Below the pieces are notes generated by a model. It was given only the letters and a program-made list of their open reading frames with translations, ran no database searches and was not told the DNA's origin. 6,872 nucleotides of DNA from Nocardioidaceae bacterium. GTDB lineage: Bacteria; Actinomycetota; Actinomycetes; Propionibacteriales; Nocardioidaceae. Below are positions 1 to 6,307 of the stretch, in pieces. The position numbers and the translations under genes were made by a program. The stretch covers positions 1 to 6,872 of the forward strand of contig JACCVA010000217.1 in assembly GCA_013698435.1 (NCBI GenBank), given 5' to 3'. Position 1 is the stretch's first letter. The number at the start of each line of letters is the position of its first letter.

Positions 1-306
1 AAGCGAATGATCGCCTACGTGGCCGCTGGTGTTCTCGCCGGCAGCGCACTGGTGGGTATCCCCTCCCTGGCCGTCGCCGGCCAACAAGACAACGACAACA
101 CTGGGTCAGACATCGGCATGATGTCCCAGGCGCAGTGTCAAGACCACATGACGACCAAGATGTCGAACATGATGGACCGCGAGATGGTGAAGCAGATGCA
201 CTCGATGATGCCCAAGGGCATGGATGGGATGGAGGGTATGGGTGGCGGCATGTCTGACATGAGTGGCATGGACAGCGGGGGCGATGAGTCGAAGGATGGC
301 GGGTAA
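1..306 (+). CDS. Small exported Met-rich protein, probable copper/silver binder (5' end may be outside window)
   Basis: The first ATG in the window is at base 7 and gives 99 residues. The frame is open to the left edge and the two preceding codons are Lys-Arg, the usual positive n-region of a signal peptide, so the true start may lie upstream. A hydrophobic segment (residues 3-24) ends in AVA-GQ, a good signal-peptidase I site, so the mature protein should be secreted or wall-associated. The mature part has 16 Met in about 62 residues, including MM pairs at 38-39, 55-56 and 67-68 and an MxxM series at 72, 75, 78, then 82, 85, 88, plus Cys44, His47 and His65. Met-rich exported proteins typically bind Cu(I) or Ag(I); that role is inference. 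It lies 77 bp upstream of a two-component system on the same strand. No named family was recognised. Confidence 0.8.
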   Translation, partial: KRMIAYVAAGVLAGSALVGIPSLAVAGQQDNDNTGSDIGMMSQAQCQDHMTTKMSNMMDREMVKQMHSMMPKGMDGMEGMGGGMSDMSGMDSGGDESKDGG

Positions 307-307
307 C

Positions 308-321
308 GTCGGAAGGCCGAC
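308..321 (+). terminator. Short perfect hairpin after the Met-rich gene (weak attenuator or terminator candidate)
   Basis: GTCGG (308-312) and CCGAC (317-321) pair perfectly around an AAGG loop, starting two bases after the stop codon. The stem is only 5 bp and no T-run follows, so it may merely reduce read-through into the regulator genes or mean nothing. Confidence 0.22.
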
Positions 322-333
322 CCCGTGTCGCTC

Positions 334-348
334 ATGCGCTCGGATGCG
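334..348 (+). promoter_or_regulatory. ATGCG direct repeat, candidate response-regulator operator
   Basis: ATGCG occurs at 334-338 and again at 344-348, so the two copies start exactly 10 bp apart, one helical turn. OmpR-type regulators commonly bind tandem half-sites with 10-11 bp spacing, and this pair is 36 bp upstream of the regulator start codon. Use as an autoregulatory site is inference; a 5-base repeat can arise by chance. No convincing -10 or -35 box was identified beside it. Confidence 0.27.
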
Positions 349-383
349 ACCTCGGTGAACGTAGCAAGAAGGCGAGAGTTACG

Positions 384-1079
384 GTGACCCGTACCGTGCT
401 GGTGGTCGACGACGAGCCGAAGATTCGAGACCTCGTACGGTCCTATTTGGAGCGGGAGGGCTACCAGGTCTTCGACACCGACAGCGGCAACGCTGCGCTC
501 GACATCGTCCGACGGGTTCAGCCGGACCTTGTCATCCTGGATCTGGGACTCCCGGATGTGTCGGGTGAGGAGGTGATACGGGTCCTGCGAGGCGCCTCAG
601 ATGTTCCGGTCGTGATGCTGACTGCTCGAGCCAGCGAGGGTGACCGGGTGGGTGGTCTGCACCTGGGTGCTGACGACTACGTCACGAAACCGTTCAGTCC
701 CCGCGAACTCGTGGCCCGAGTGGGCGCTGTTCTGCGTCGTACCGGCGGATCCCGAATCGACGGCGCAACGACCCACGCGGGCGGTCGCTTGGGCGTCGAC
801 CCGGACCGGCGAGAAGTGAGTCTGGATGGCCGGACCGTTGAGCTCACCCGTACCGAATTCGACCTCCTCGTCACGCTGTCGTCGCGTCCGGGGCGTGCCT
901 GGTCACGCTATGAACTGGTCAGCCGCGTGCAGGGCTACGACTACGAGGGTTATGAGCGCACCGTAGACGTGCACGTGAAGAACCTGCGCCGCAAGCTGGG
1001 AGACGATCCGCGCAACCCGACCTATATTTTGACCGTTCCCGGGATCGGCTACAAGTTTGGACCGGACGCAGATGGCTAG
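384..1079 (+). CDS. OmpR/PhoB-family response regulator
   Basis: A 231-residue DNA-binding response regulator of normal length for the family. The receiver domain (about residues 1-120) has the acidic pocket Asp9/Asp10, phospho-acceptor Asp53 in LVILDLGLPD, switch Thr80 in VMLTA, and Lys102 in the TKPF motif. The C-terminal winged-helix domain (about 135-228) contains the recognition-helix signature RTVDVHVKNLRRKL (192-205) and the wing motif VPGIGYKF. The GTG at 384 is chosen because the protein then starts directly at the first receiver strand; a purine-rich GAAGGCGAGAG lies just upstream. Its stop overlaps the start of the sensor kinase, so the two are translated together and almost certainly form a cognate pair. 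The kinase's Met-rich sensor and the Met-rich upstream gene suggest control of copper or silver stress genes. Regulon and exact orthology cannot be named. Confidence 0.96.
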   Translation: MTRTVLVVDDEPKIRDLVRSYLEREGYQVFDTDSGNAALDIVRRVQPDLVILDLGLPDVSGEEVIRVLRGASDVPVVMLTARASEGDRVGGLHLGADDYVTKPFSPRELVARVGAVLRRTGGSRIDGATTHAGGRLGVDPDRREVSLDGRTVELTRTEFDLLVTLSSRPGRAWSRYELVSRVQGYDYEGYERTVDVHVKNLRRKLGDDPRNPTYILTVPGIGYKFGPDADG

Positions 1080-2448
1080 CAGCCTCGGCCGCAGGCTCAC
1101 CTTTGCCTTCGCCGTGGTCGGCCTGGGATCAGCACTGCTGACGGCCGTCTTGGTCAACGTCGCCTTTGGCGACCAATTCGATTCTTACCTCGACCAACAG
1201 CGTGCAGGCCGTGAACGCCAGCTGGCCACAGCGTTCACCTCCGCCTACGACACTCCGGAGGGCTTCGACCTTGGTCGGCTTGACCAGCTTGGTCCGGCGG
1301 TCGCGATGACCGGCGCCGAAGTACGCCTCGTGGACGGGACAGGCGCGGTCGTGTGGTCGCTGACAGACAGCCAGATGGGTCCAGATATGGCGCGAATGCA
1401 TCGTGAGATGACCTCTTCCGGCCGGCTGCTCCCAGAGGCGTCTGTGTCGTTGACCGTGGGAGGCAAGTCGGTCGGCACCTTGCTTCTTCGTCTCCCCGAA
1501 GGGACGGTGCCCCTGGCCGACCAGGAGTTCCGACGATCCGTCAATGCACTACTCGCCGTGGGCGGACTCGGGGCTGGCATGGTCGCCGTCGGCCTGGGCG
1601 TTGTGTTTGCTCGCCGCATGATCCGTCCGCTGACCGAGCTCACTGTCGCCGCGCGGGAGCTGCAGGCGGGTGACCGCACCCGCCGGGCGGTGGTAGGCGG
1701 AAGCGACGAGATCGCCCAGCTGGCTCGCGCCTTCAACGACCTCGTTGAGTCCGTCGAGCGAGAAGACGTCATACGCCGGTCCTTTGCCGCGGACGTCGCG
1801 CACGAGCTGCGCACTCCGTTGGCGATCCTGCGCAGCCACCTCGAGGCTGTACGGGACGGAGTGACCAAGCCCACTCCCACAGTGGTCTCATCGCTTCACG
1901 ACGAGACGTTGCGCCTGGGTCGACTGGTCGCCGACTTGGAAACGATGACGTCCGCAGACGGCGTAGCGTTCACCCTGCGCCCCCAGATGCTCGACCTGTC
2001 CGAAGTCGTCACTCCTGTCGCATCCGACCTTGAGCACAGATTCCAAGAGCAGCGCCTACAGCTGATCCTAGATCTGCAGCCGGCCGCCGTCAGCGGTGAC
2101 GAGACGAGGCTGCGGCAGGTGGTGACCAACCTGCTGACCAACGCGTTGAAGTTCGTGCCACCAGGAGGGACCGTTACCGTCTCAACCGGCATCACCGAGG
2201 GCTGGGCCGTACTGCAAGTGCGCGACGACGGGCCGGGAATCCCGCCCGACGAGGTCGGTCGAGTCTTCGACCGCTTCTACCGCGGCAGCCGATGCCGAAC
2301 CGGCGGCTCGGGGATCGGACTGGCCGTCGTGGCGACATTGGTCCGTGCCCATGGTGGCGATGTCACCGCCACCAGCATCGTAGAGCGCGGGACCCGCTTT
2401 AACGTTCGCATCCCCAAGGTCGACGACGGAGGGGCGAACCTGCGTTGA
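1072..2448 (+). CDS. Membrane sensor histidine kinase with Met/His cluster in its sensor domain
   Basis: A 458-residue transmembrane histidine kinase, partner of the upstream regulator. Order of parts: TM1 (about 10-32), extracytoplasmic sensor (about 33-155), TM2 (about 157-180), HAMP linker (about 180-232), dimerisation/phosphotransfer domain with H-box DVAHELRTPL (His244), and an ATPase domain with N-box Asn353/Asn357 (NLLTNALKF), G1 box DDGPGI (385-390), F-box FDRFYRG (399-405) and G2 box GGSGIGLAVV (411-420). All catalytic motifs are intact. The sensor region contains MGPDMARMHREM (Met102, 106, 109, 113 with His110), a likely soft-metal site. ATG 1072 is preferred over an in-frame TTG at 1057 because it gives a short 8-nt overlap with the regulator stop; neither has a strong ribosome binding site. 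Sensing of copper or silver is inferred from the Met cluster and the Met-rich neighbour. Confidence 0.95.
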   Translation: MASSLGRRLTFAFAVVGLGSALLTAVLVNVAFGDQFDSYLDQQRAGRERQLATAFTSAYDTPEGFDLGRLDQLGPAVAMTGAEVRLVDGTGAVVWSLTDSQMGPDMARMHREMTSSGRLLPEASVSLTVGGKSVGTLLLRLPEGTVPLADQEFRRSVNALLAVGGLGAGMVAVGLGVVFARRMIRPLTELTVAARELQAGDRTRRAVVGGSDEIAQLARAFNDLVESVEREDVIRRSFAADVAHELRTPLAILRSHLEAVRDGVTKPTPTVVSSLHDETLRLGRLVADLETMTSADGVAFTLRPQMLDLSEVVTPVASDLEHRFQEQRLQLILDLQPAAVSGDETRLRQVVTNLLTNALKFVPPGGTVTVSTGITEGWAVLQVRDDGPGIPPDEVGRVFDRFYRGSRCRTGGSGIGLAVVATLVRAHGGDVTATSIVERGTRFNVRIPKVDDGGANLR

Positions 2449-2557
2449 CACACATGCCAACAGAGTTTGGGCCCAGCCAATCTTCACGGAGGCCTGAGGA
2501 CGAACGCGCGATCAGCCACCGCAGCTCCGACAATGGTCAGAGTCGAGTCGGGTCCCG

Positions 2558-3034
2558 TTGAGGCCGCTGTCGACCGCCTCGGAGCATCGCCGCGTCCGGC
2601 TGACATACCTGGTCGTGAGTCTTCTCATGGTCGGGCTGCTCGTCCTGGCCGTCGTCATGCTGCCGGACTCGACAGACCCGAAGGCCCCGGCGGTCATCGC
2701 CGGTGGCTCACCAACACTGCTTGTGCCGCATCCGAAGATGCAGGCGCCGAAGATCGACGCTCAGCGGGTGCACCGAGAGCTGCATGCTGTCGGCAGGGTC
2801 TGCCCACCGGACGGAGGAGACCGCACGGCCCGAGTGCGTCCGCATGTCGAAGCAATATTGGAGTTCGCGCGCCGCTACCCCAACGTCAGCTTTCCCATCG
2901 ATGACGAGACGGGGACCACCGTGTCGCTGCTCATCTTGACGCGGTACAGCCTCCGCACCTGTGCTCCGGAGCTCGCGGACCGGGTGAACCACGCGCTGCC
3001 GTCGCGGTACCAGACGTCCGGCCCGTCCGACTGA
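2558..3034 (+). CDS. Membrane-anchored extracytoplasmic protein of unknown function
   Basis: A 158-residue protein with a basic N-terminus, one hydrophobic segment (about 15-35, LTYLVVSLLMVGLLVLAVVML, 21 residues split here as LTYLVVSLLM and VGLLVLAVVML), a Pro-rich linker and a globular domain of about 95 residues that should face outward. Cys82 and Cys135, the only cysteines, could form a disulfide. The TTG at 2558 is the only usual start codon between the in-frame stop at 2495-2497 and the membrane helix; third positions are G/C-rich from that codon on, but no clear Shine-Dalgarno sequence precedes it, so the start is uncertain. It follows the kinase gene on the same strand after 109 bp in which no gene was seen. 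A role in the envelope metal response is guessed from position only; the family was not recognised. Confidence 0.72.
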   Translation: MRPLSTASEHRRVRLTYLVVSLLMVGLLVLAVVMLPDSTDPKAPAVIAGGSPTLLVPHPKMQAPKIDAQRVHRELHAVGRVCPPDGGDRTARVRPHVEAILEFARRYPNVSFPIDDETGTTVSLLILTRYSLRTCAPELADRVNHALPSRYQTSGPSD

Positions 3035-3036
3035 AC

Positions 3037-3054
3037 CAGAGACTCGTCCCTCTG
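3037..3054. terminator. Weak hairpin between convergent genes
   Basis: CAGAG (3037-3041) and CTCTG (3050-3054) form a 5-bp stem around an 8-base loop in the 26-bp gap where the + and - strand gene blocks end head-on. A shared terminator would be expected here, but the stem is short and has no T-run on either side. Confidence 0.2.
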
Positions 3055-3060
3055 CGCAGC

Positions 3061-3257
3061 TCATCGCGGACGATCCGAGGGCGGCTTGCTGGGGGGCGCC
3101 ACTCCGCGCACCCGCCGATAGAGGGCAACCCAGACTGCGTATCCAATCGCGATACTGGCGTACATCACGGCGAGGTCGGGTTGGGCGTACCTGCCGGCGT
3201 AGAGTACGGCGCCTGCTAGCAGGGCGGGAAGGGCGGTCAGCGAAAGCCAAGGCTCAT
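3061..3257 (-). CDS. Small two-helix membrane protein with an apparent frameshift at its start
   Basis: Reading down from 3255 to a TGA at 3063-3061 gives 64 codons beginning EPWLSLTALPALLAGAVLYA and ending in a basic, Pro/Ser-rich tail. It has two strong hydrophobic segments, the second being LAVMYASIAIGYAVWVALY, and about three quarters of its codons end in G or C, so it looks like a real gene. The expected start is the ATG at 3257, which overlaps the MFS stop as ATGA and has a strong GGGAGG at 3271-3266 with 8-nt spacing. In the sequence as given, that ATG reads only MSLGFR and then stops at 3239-3237; the membrane protein lies in a neighbouring frame. One extra base just after the start codon (for example a longer C run near 3251) would join them. 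It may be a sequencing indel, a recent pseudogene or, less likely, translational frameshifting. Function unknown, probably linked to the MFS exporter. Confidence 0.6.
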
Positions 3258-4474
3258 GAACGCATCCTCCCGGACCGTGCTGACGCGGTGGCGCCGGTTA
3301 GGGCGGCGATGACGAGGAGCACCCCACCGGCGTAGAAGACTGCGCGGATGCCGAGGGTGTCGGCCAGGAGCCCGCCGATGAGGAGGCTGACGAGACGCAT
3401 GCTCTGCCAGATCAGGTCGAACGCGCTGAATACTCTTCCTCGAACCTCGGGCGGCACATGCGACTGGATCAGAGAGCTGAACGAGACATTGCCCGTCGAC
3501 GTGCCGAGGCCGTAGAGCGCTAACGATCCAAGTGCCACGGGGAGCGCCGTCAACGTCGCCAGAAGTAGGTCGACGATGCCGCGGAGGCCGAAGGCTCCAA
3601 AGGTCACCTGCTCCGTCCGGACGCGGTGGGCGTATCGGCTCAGGATCAGCGGTCCGAGGACGGCACCGACTCCGATGGCCGCGATCATGGCGCCGTACCC
3701 GCCCCCATCTTGGTCTAGGTGTCGAGCCGCGAGAACGACAAGCAGCGCACTCGTCGCGCCCGCGGAGAGGGCTGCCAACGCTTGGGCGAACGCGAGCGTT
3801 GTGAGGAGCCGGTCGCTGCGGAGCAAGCTGAGCGCCTCCCATCCCTGCGCCCAGATGGTTGAGGATGTCACCGGCGGGGGATGCTCTCCGGTTCGCAGGC
3901 CGCGGAGCACAAGGGCGCTGACGGCGTAGCTGGCGGCGTTGAGCGCGAAAGCCCACTGGAAGCCCGCGGTTGCCGCGACGAGCCCGGCGACAGGTGCAAG
4001 CACGACTTGACTGAGCACGGCGGCGGACCAGATGCCGCTGTTGGCGGCCACCAGTTCGTCGTCGTTGACAAGGGTGGGCAGAAGCGAGTTGGCGGCGGGG
4101 CTGAAAAACACCGCACCGGCCGATAAGCCGAAGGCGACGGCATAAACGATGACCACGTTGTCGTGCCACACGACAAGAACGCTGACGAGCAGGAGTCGGG
4201 CGAGGTCCGACGTGATCATGACCCGTACTCGTGACAGGCGGTCCACGAGCGGGCCGGCGAGGGGAGCAAGGAGCAGGACCGGAGCTATCTCCGCGACGAC
4301 CACTCCCGACACGCCAAGCCCGGATCCGGTCAGGCGCAGGACGAGCAGGGCGACGGTGACGAACTGGGCGACGTCACCGCACTGGCTGACGGTGCGAGCG
4401 GCCCAAAGTCGCCTGTACCCGGGGTTGGCCAGGACGCTCCTGAGACCAGGAGGTCGACCAGCCGTGTCGATCAC
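3254..4474 (-). CDS. MFS transporter, probable drug/metabolite exporter
   Basis: A 406-residue major facilitator with 10-12 predicted membrane helices across residues 30-395. Family marks are the cytoplasmic loop GPLVDRLSRVRV (75-86, motif-A-like D-R-x-x-R) and PPEVRGRVFSAF (341-352) in the second half, typical of the MFS_3/EntS and macrolide-efflux-like exporters. The GTG at 4474 is chosen as start because GGAGG lies 8 nt upstream (4487-4483) and the protein then begins with the short cytoplasmic N-terminus MIDTAGRPPGLRSVLANPGY common in this group. The frame stays open upstream to 4771, but that part lacks transporter character. The 3' end overlaps by 4 nt the start codon of a small membrane-protein gene, implying coupled translation. 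Substrate cannot be told; the surroundings suggest stress or toxic-compound efflux. Confidence 0.92.
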   Translation of the reverse strand: MIDTAGRPPGLRSVLANPGYRRLWAARTVSQCGDVAQFVTVALLVLRLTGSGLGVSGVVVAEIAPVLLLAPLAGPLVDRLSRVRVMITSDLARLLLVSVLVVWHDNVVIVYAVAFGLSAGAVFFSPAANSLLPTLVNDDELVAANSGIWSAAVLSQVVLAPVAGLVAATAGFQWAFALNAASYAVSALVLRGLRTGEHPPPVTSSTIWAQGWEALSLLRSDRLLTTLAFAQALAALSAGATSALLVVLAARHLDQDGGGYGAMIAAIGVGAVLGPLILSRYAHRVRTEQVTFGAFGLRGIVDLLLATLTALPVALGSLALYGLGTSTGNVSFSSLIQSHVPPEVRGRVFSAFDLIWQSMRLVSLLIGGLLADTLGIRAVFYAGGVLLVIAALTGATASARSGRMRS

Positions 4475-4893
4475 TAGGCCATCCTCCGATGTTTGCCATC
4501 GCCGTTCATCGCCGGACCAGGAAAACGGGGCCGTGACGGGGCATCCGAGGGTGCTTGTCAGCCTCGGGTGGCCGGTTCGTGGCGGCTTCGCGATGGTGGG
4601 CAGTGAGGGCGTGGTGGACGGCGCCTTCAGGCCGGCGGTCCACTTCTCTTCGATGCACGCAAAGCGCCATCGGGCCAGGGCGACCGCCCCCGGTGACCAC
4701 GAACAGCGCGGTGATGGTGATGTTCTGGAACACCTTGCGTATGGGCTTGAGGAAGGCTCGCCCCCGGGCATATCGCCCGAGACGAACGGATCAAGACCGC
4801 CAGGCGGGACGTCCGAAGTGCGATGTGCCCCCCCCGGCTGTATTGGCCGCGAGATCGTCGCGCGTCACAACAGCGAGAGTCAGCGGCGCGCTG
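4475..4893. other. 419-bp stretch without an intact gene
   Basis: Between the MFS start and the end of the four-helix membrane gene no complete gene is convincing. The last 30 bases next to the transporter hold its ribosome binding site. Bases from about 4607 to 4790 carry the broken minus-strand remnant listed separately. The rest (4791-4868) includes a run of eight C (4828-4835) and shows no recognised product, repeat or promoter. Long plus-strand frames here are rich in Arg, Ser and Thr, as is usual for antisense shadows in GC-rich DNA. Confidence 0.5.
4506..4790 (-). pseudogene. Remnant or frameshifted small single-helix membrane protein
   Basis: The minus-strand frame open from 4790 reads FLKPIRKVFQNITITALFVV then TG; from 4751 to 4689, 20 of 21 codons end in G or C. 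At a run of five G (minus strand, + 4687-4691) coding character moves to the next frame, which continues AVALARWRFACIEEKWTAGL and KAPSTTP, with 24 of 27 codons ending in G or C. Removing one G joins the pieces into one clean membrane helix, NITITALFVVTGAVALARW, with a basic N-side. There is no good start codon or ribosome binding site (GTG 4733 is the only usual choice; a TGA lies at 4793-4791). Past about 4560 the coding signal fades, and the second frame runs without a stop into the MFS gene. No family recognised; a decayed gene or a sequence error are both possible. Confidence 0.35.
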
Positions 4894-4895
4894 TT
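4869..4895 (-). terminator. Stem-loop at the end of the four-helix membrane gene
   Basis: AACAGCG (4869-4875) and CGCTGTT (4889-4895) form a perfect 7-bp inverted repeat spanning the stop codon of the minus-strand gene. A second, mutually exclusive 5-bp stem, CAGCG/CGCTG (4881-4885 and 4889-4893), lies inside. There is no T-run downstream on the minus strand, so this would be an imperfect terminator or an mRNA-end stabiliser. Confidence 0.35.
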
Positions 4896-5424
4896 ACGCG
4901 TCGACACTCACTGGTGACTTGTCTGCCGACGTCTGCAGGTCAGGCTGACTTCCCTCGCTGTGAACGCCTGAAGCGGTACCACGCGTGCTACTCACGACTC
5001 CCAGGGCGTACGCGGCGACGATCGCGATCAGGGCACCGGTCCCATAGTGATATCCGAGCGCCGACAGCGCGCTAGACATCGCAGAGCCGCCCATACTCAT
5101 GCCACTCATGCTCTGCCCGGCCCACAGGGGATGCAGCGAAGGAGCGATGACGAACCAGGCGCCGCCGGCCACAGCAAACAATGCCCCGGCCATCTGGCTC
5201 GCGCGCCGCCCTCGCATCAGCAGCATGCCGCCCAGGGCTGCCGCAATACCGGGGAGCAGGTGCAACGTCAGATGACTTTCGCTCCAAGTCCAGGACTGAG
5301 TGCTTCCCATGCCGTAGCCGAAGGATGGACCAACGAAGGGCACCAACGCGCCCCAGACTGCAAGCACCAGCACAATGCCCCCCGCGAGCTTTGCCTGACC
5401 TGATGTACGCGAACGGACAAACAT
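4894..5424 (-). CDS. Four-helix membrane protein with Met-rich loop, unknown function
   Basis: A 176-residue integral membrane protein. ATG 5424 is chosen because AGGAGG (5435-5430) sits 5 nt upstream; an in-frame upstream ATG at 5454 lacks such a site. Hydrophobic segments are at about 13-33, 52-70, 77-95 and 127-146. The first loop holds PFVGPSFGYGMG and WTWSESHLTLH, and the loop after helix 3 reads LHPLWAGQSMSGMSMGGSAM, with Met106, 109, 111 and 116 plus His98 nearby and His127 further on. Short Met/His loops of this type can bind Cu(I), echoing the Met-rich protein at the left end of the window. The C-terminal 30 residues are polar and probably cytoplasmic. It lies 58 bp downstream of the CooC-like gene on the same strand and may belong to the same transcript. 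The family was not recognised; a copper-related role is inference. Confidence 0.82.
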   Translation of the reverse strand: MFVRSRTSGQAKLAGGIVLVLAVWGALVPFVGPSFGYGMGSTQSWTWSESHLTLHLLPGIAAALGGMLLMRGRRASQMAGALFAVAGGAWFVIAPSLHPLWAGQSMSGMSMGGSAMSSALSALGYHYGTGALIAIVAAYALGVVSSTRGTASGVHSEGSQPDLQTSADKSPVSVDA

Positions 5425-5482
5425 GGGGGCCTCCTCAAGGCCTATCTGCGGCACACCAGAAGATCCGGTGACCGATCGTGAC

Positions 5483-6307
5483 TCATGTGGCGGTCGCCGG
5501 TAAGGGGAGTTCCCTCACCTTGCCTGAGCTGGCTCCCTTCGAGCCAGGCGGGGCAGCTTGCCCAAGCACCGCGCCCACCGCCGCGACCGCGTCGACGACG
5601 GACGCGGCCCGCGGCCAGTCAACCACCGGCACGCGTTGTCGGTCGGCGGCGACGACATCCTCGCTCCACGGCACACTGCCGGCCAGCTCAAGAGCTTGAC
5701 GGTCGCAGAACTCGGCAATCGCCTCATGGTCGCCAACCGACCGGACCTTGTTAGCAACCACGACGACACGGCTTACGGGCAACTCCGCAGCGAGCGCCGC
5801 CATACGGCGGACGGTCTCAAGCGATCGGTAGTAGGGCTCGGCGACAAGACAGACCACTTCGGCGTGCCTGACCGTCCCACGGCTGAAGTGCTCGGGTGAC
5901 GCCTCCATATCGATGACGACCAACCTGTCCTCGTCCGCGCCAAGGTCCTCCATCAGCGAAGCCACGACGGCGTGGGCGGAACACAGGCAGCCCTCGTCCG
6001 CGTGCGCTGGGGCGCCCATGCCGAGCAACCGGACACCGTCGGGTGCCACGAGGGCGTAACGGTTCAGCACGTCGTCAATGGGTTCGGTGAGACCTGCCCC
6101 TCCTTGCCGGCGCGAGACGAGTGACGTCGGGACGGCGCCGAGGCCCTCAGCCACTGCCGGCGGTAACCCCAGGGCCGTTGCCAAGTTCGGGTTGGCGTCC
6201 GCGTCGATCGCGACAACTCGGGTCCCCGAGCGAGCGGCGAGACGTGCGAGTGTGGAGCTGATCGTCGTCTTGCCCGCTCCACCCTTCCCGGCAACCGCTA
6301 GCCTCAC
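5483..6307 (-). CDS. CooC-like MinD/ParA-family ATPase (metallocentre maturation factor type)
   Basis: A 274-residue cytoplasmic P-loop ATPase of the SIMIBI class. It has the deviant Walker A GKGGAGKTT (residues 7-15, signature Lys8 and Lys13), IDADANPN (34-41), Walker B-region VVIDMEASPEHFSRGT (130-145) and base-binding NKV (186-188). The EASPEHFSRGT segment and a CxC pair (Cys107-Leu-Cys109) match CooC, the nickel-insertion ATPase of Ni carbon monoxide dehydrogenase, whose CxC cysteines bind metal at the dimer interface. The C-terminal 25 residues look disordered. The GTG start overlaps the PadR stop as GTGA, so translation is coupled. No CO dehydrogenase gene is visible, so the client is unknown; family assignment is firm, nickel or CODH specificity is not. 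A ParA/ArsA-like role in another metal pathway is the main alternative. Confidence 0.9.
   Translation of the reverse strand: MRLAVAGKGGAGKTTISSTLARLAARSGTRVVAIDADANPNLATALGLPPAVAEGLGAVPTSLVSRRQGGAGLTEPIDDVLNRYALVAPDGVRLLGMGAPAHADEGCLCSAHAVVASLMEDLGADEDRLVVIDMEASPEHFSRGTVRHAEVVCLVAEPYYRSLETVRRMAALAAELPVSRVVVVANKVRSVGDHEAIAEFCDRQALELAGSVPWSEDVVAADRQRVPVVDWPRAASVVDAVAAVGAVLGQAAPPGSKGASSGKVRELPLPATAT

Noticed and set aside
226..272. ATGG/ATGA-rich repeats as a DNA minisatellite
   Set aside because: The repetition follows from Met-rich codons and is not an exact tandem repeat at the DNA level.
2445..2450. TTGACA, a perfect -35-like hexamer, at the end of the kinase gene
   Set aside because: No plausible -10 hexamer 16-18 bp downstream; it overlaps the stop codon and probably arose by chance.
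2467..2904. Plus-strand frame of 145 codons overlapping the membrane-anchored protein
   Set aside because: Arg/Ala/Gly-rich without structure; the overlapping 2558-3034 frame has a membrane helix, paired cysteines and better codon use.
3240..3257. Programmed -1 ribosomal frameshift at the small membrane gene
   Set aside because: No canonical slippery heptamer is visible before the early stop; a simple one-base indel explains the pattern better.
3237..4169. Minus-strand frame of 310 codons overlapping the MFS gene
   Set aside because: Extremely Arg-rich and out of frame with the transporter; only its last six codons coincide with a real start signal, that of the small membrane gene.
4475..4771. 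N-terminal extension of the MFS transporter to the upstream ATG
   Set aside because: Would add about 99 non-transporter residues; the internal GTG at 4474 has a strong ribosome binding site and gives the normal family length. The extension is better read as part of a broken gene.
4149..5075. Long plus-strand open frame of 308 codons
   Set aside because: Arg/Ser/Thr-rich, no domain, lies antisense to the MFS and four-helix genes, which have clear start signals; typical shadow in GC-rich DNA.
5463..5479. Imperfect inverted repeat between the CooC-like and four-helix genes as a terminator
   Set aside because: Pairing is interrupted by a bulge, the stem is very short and there is no T-run.
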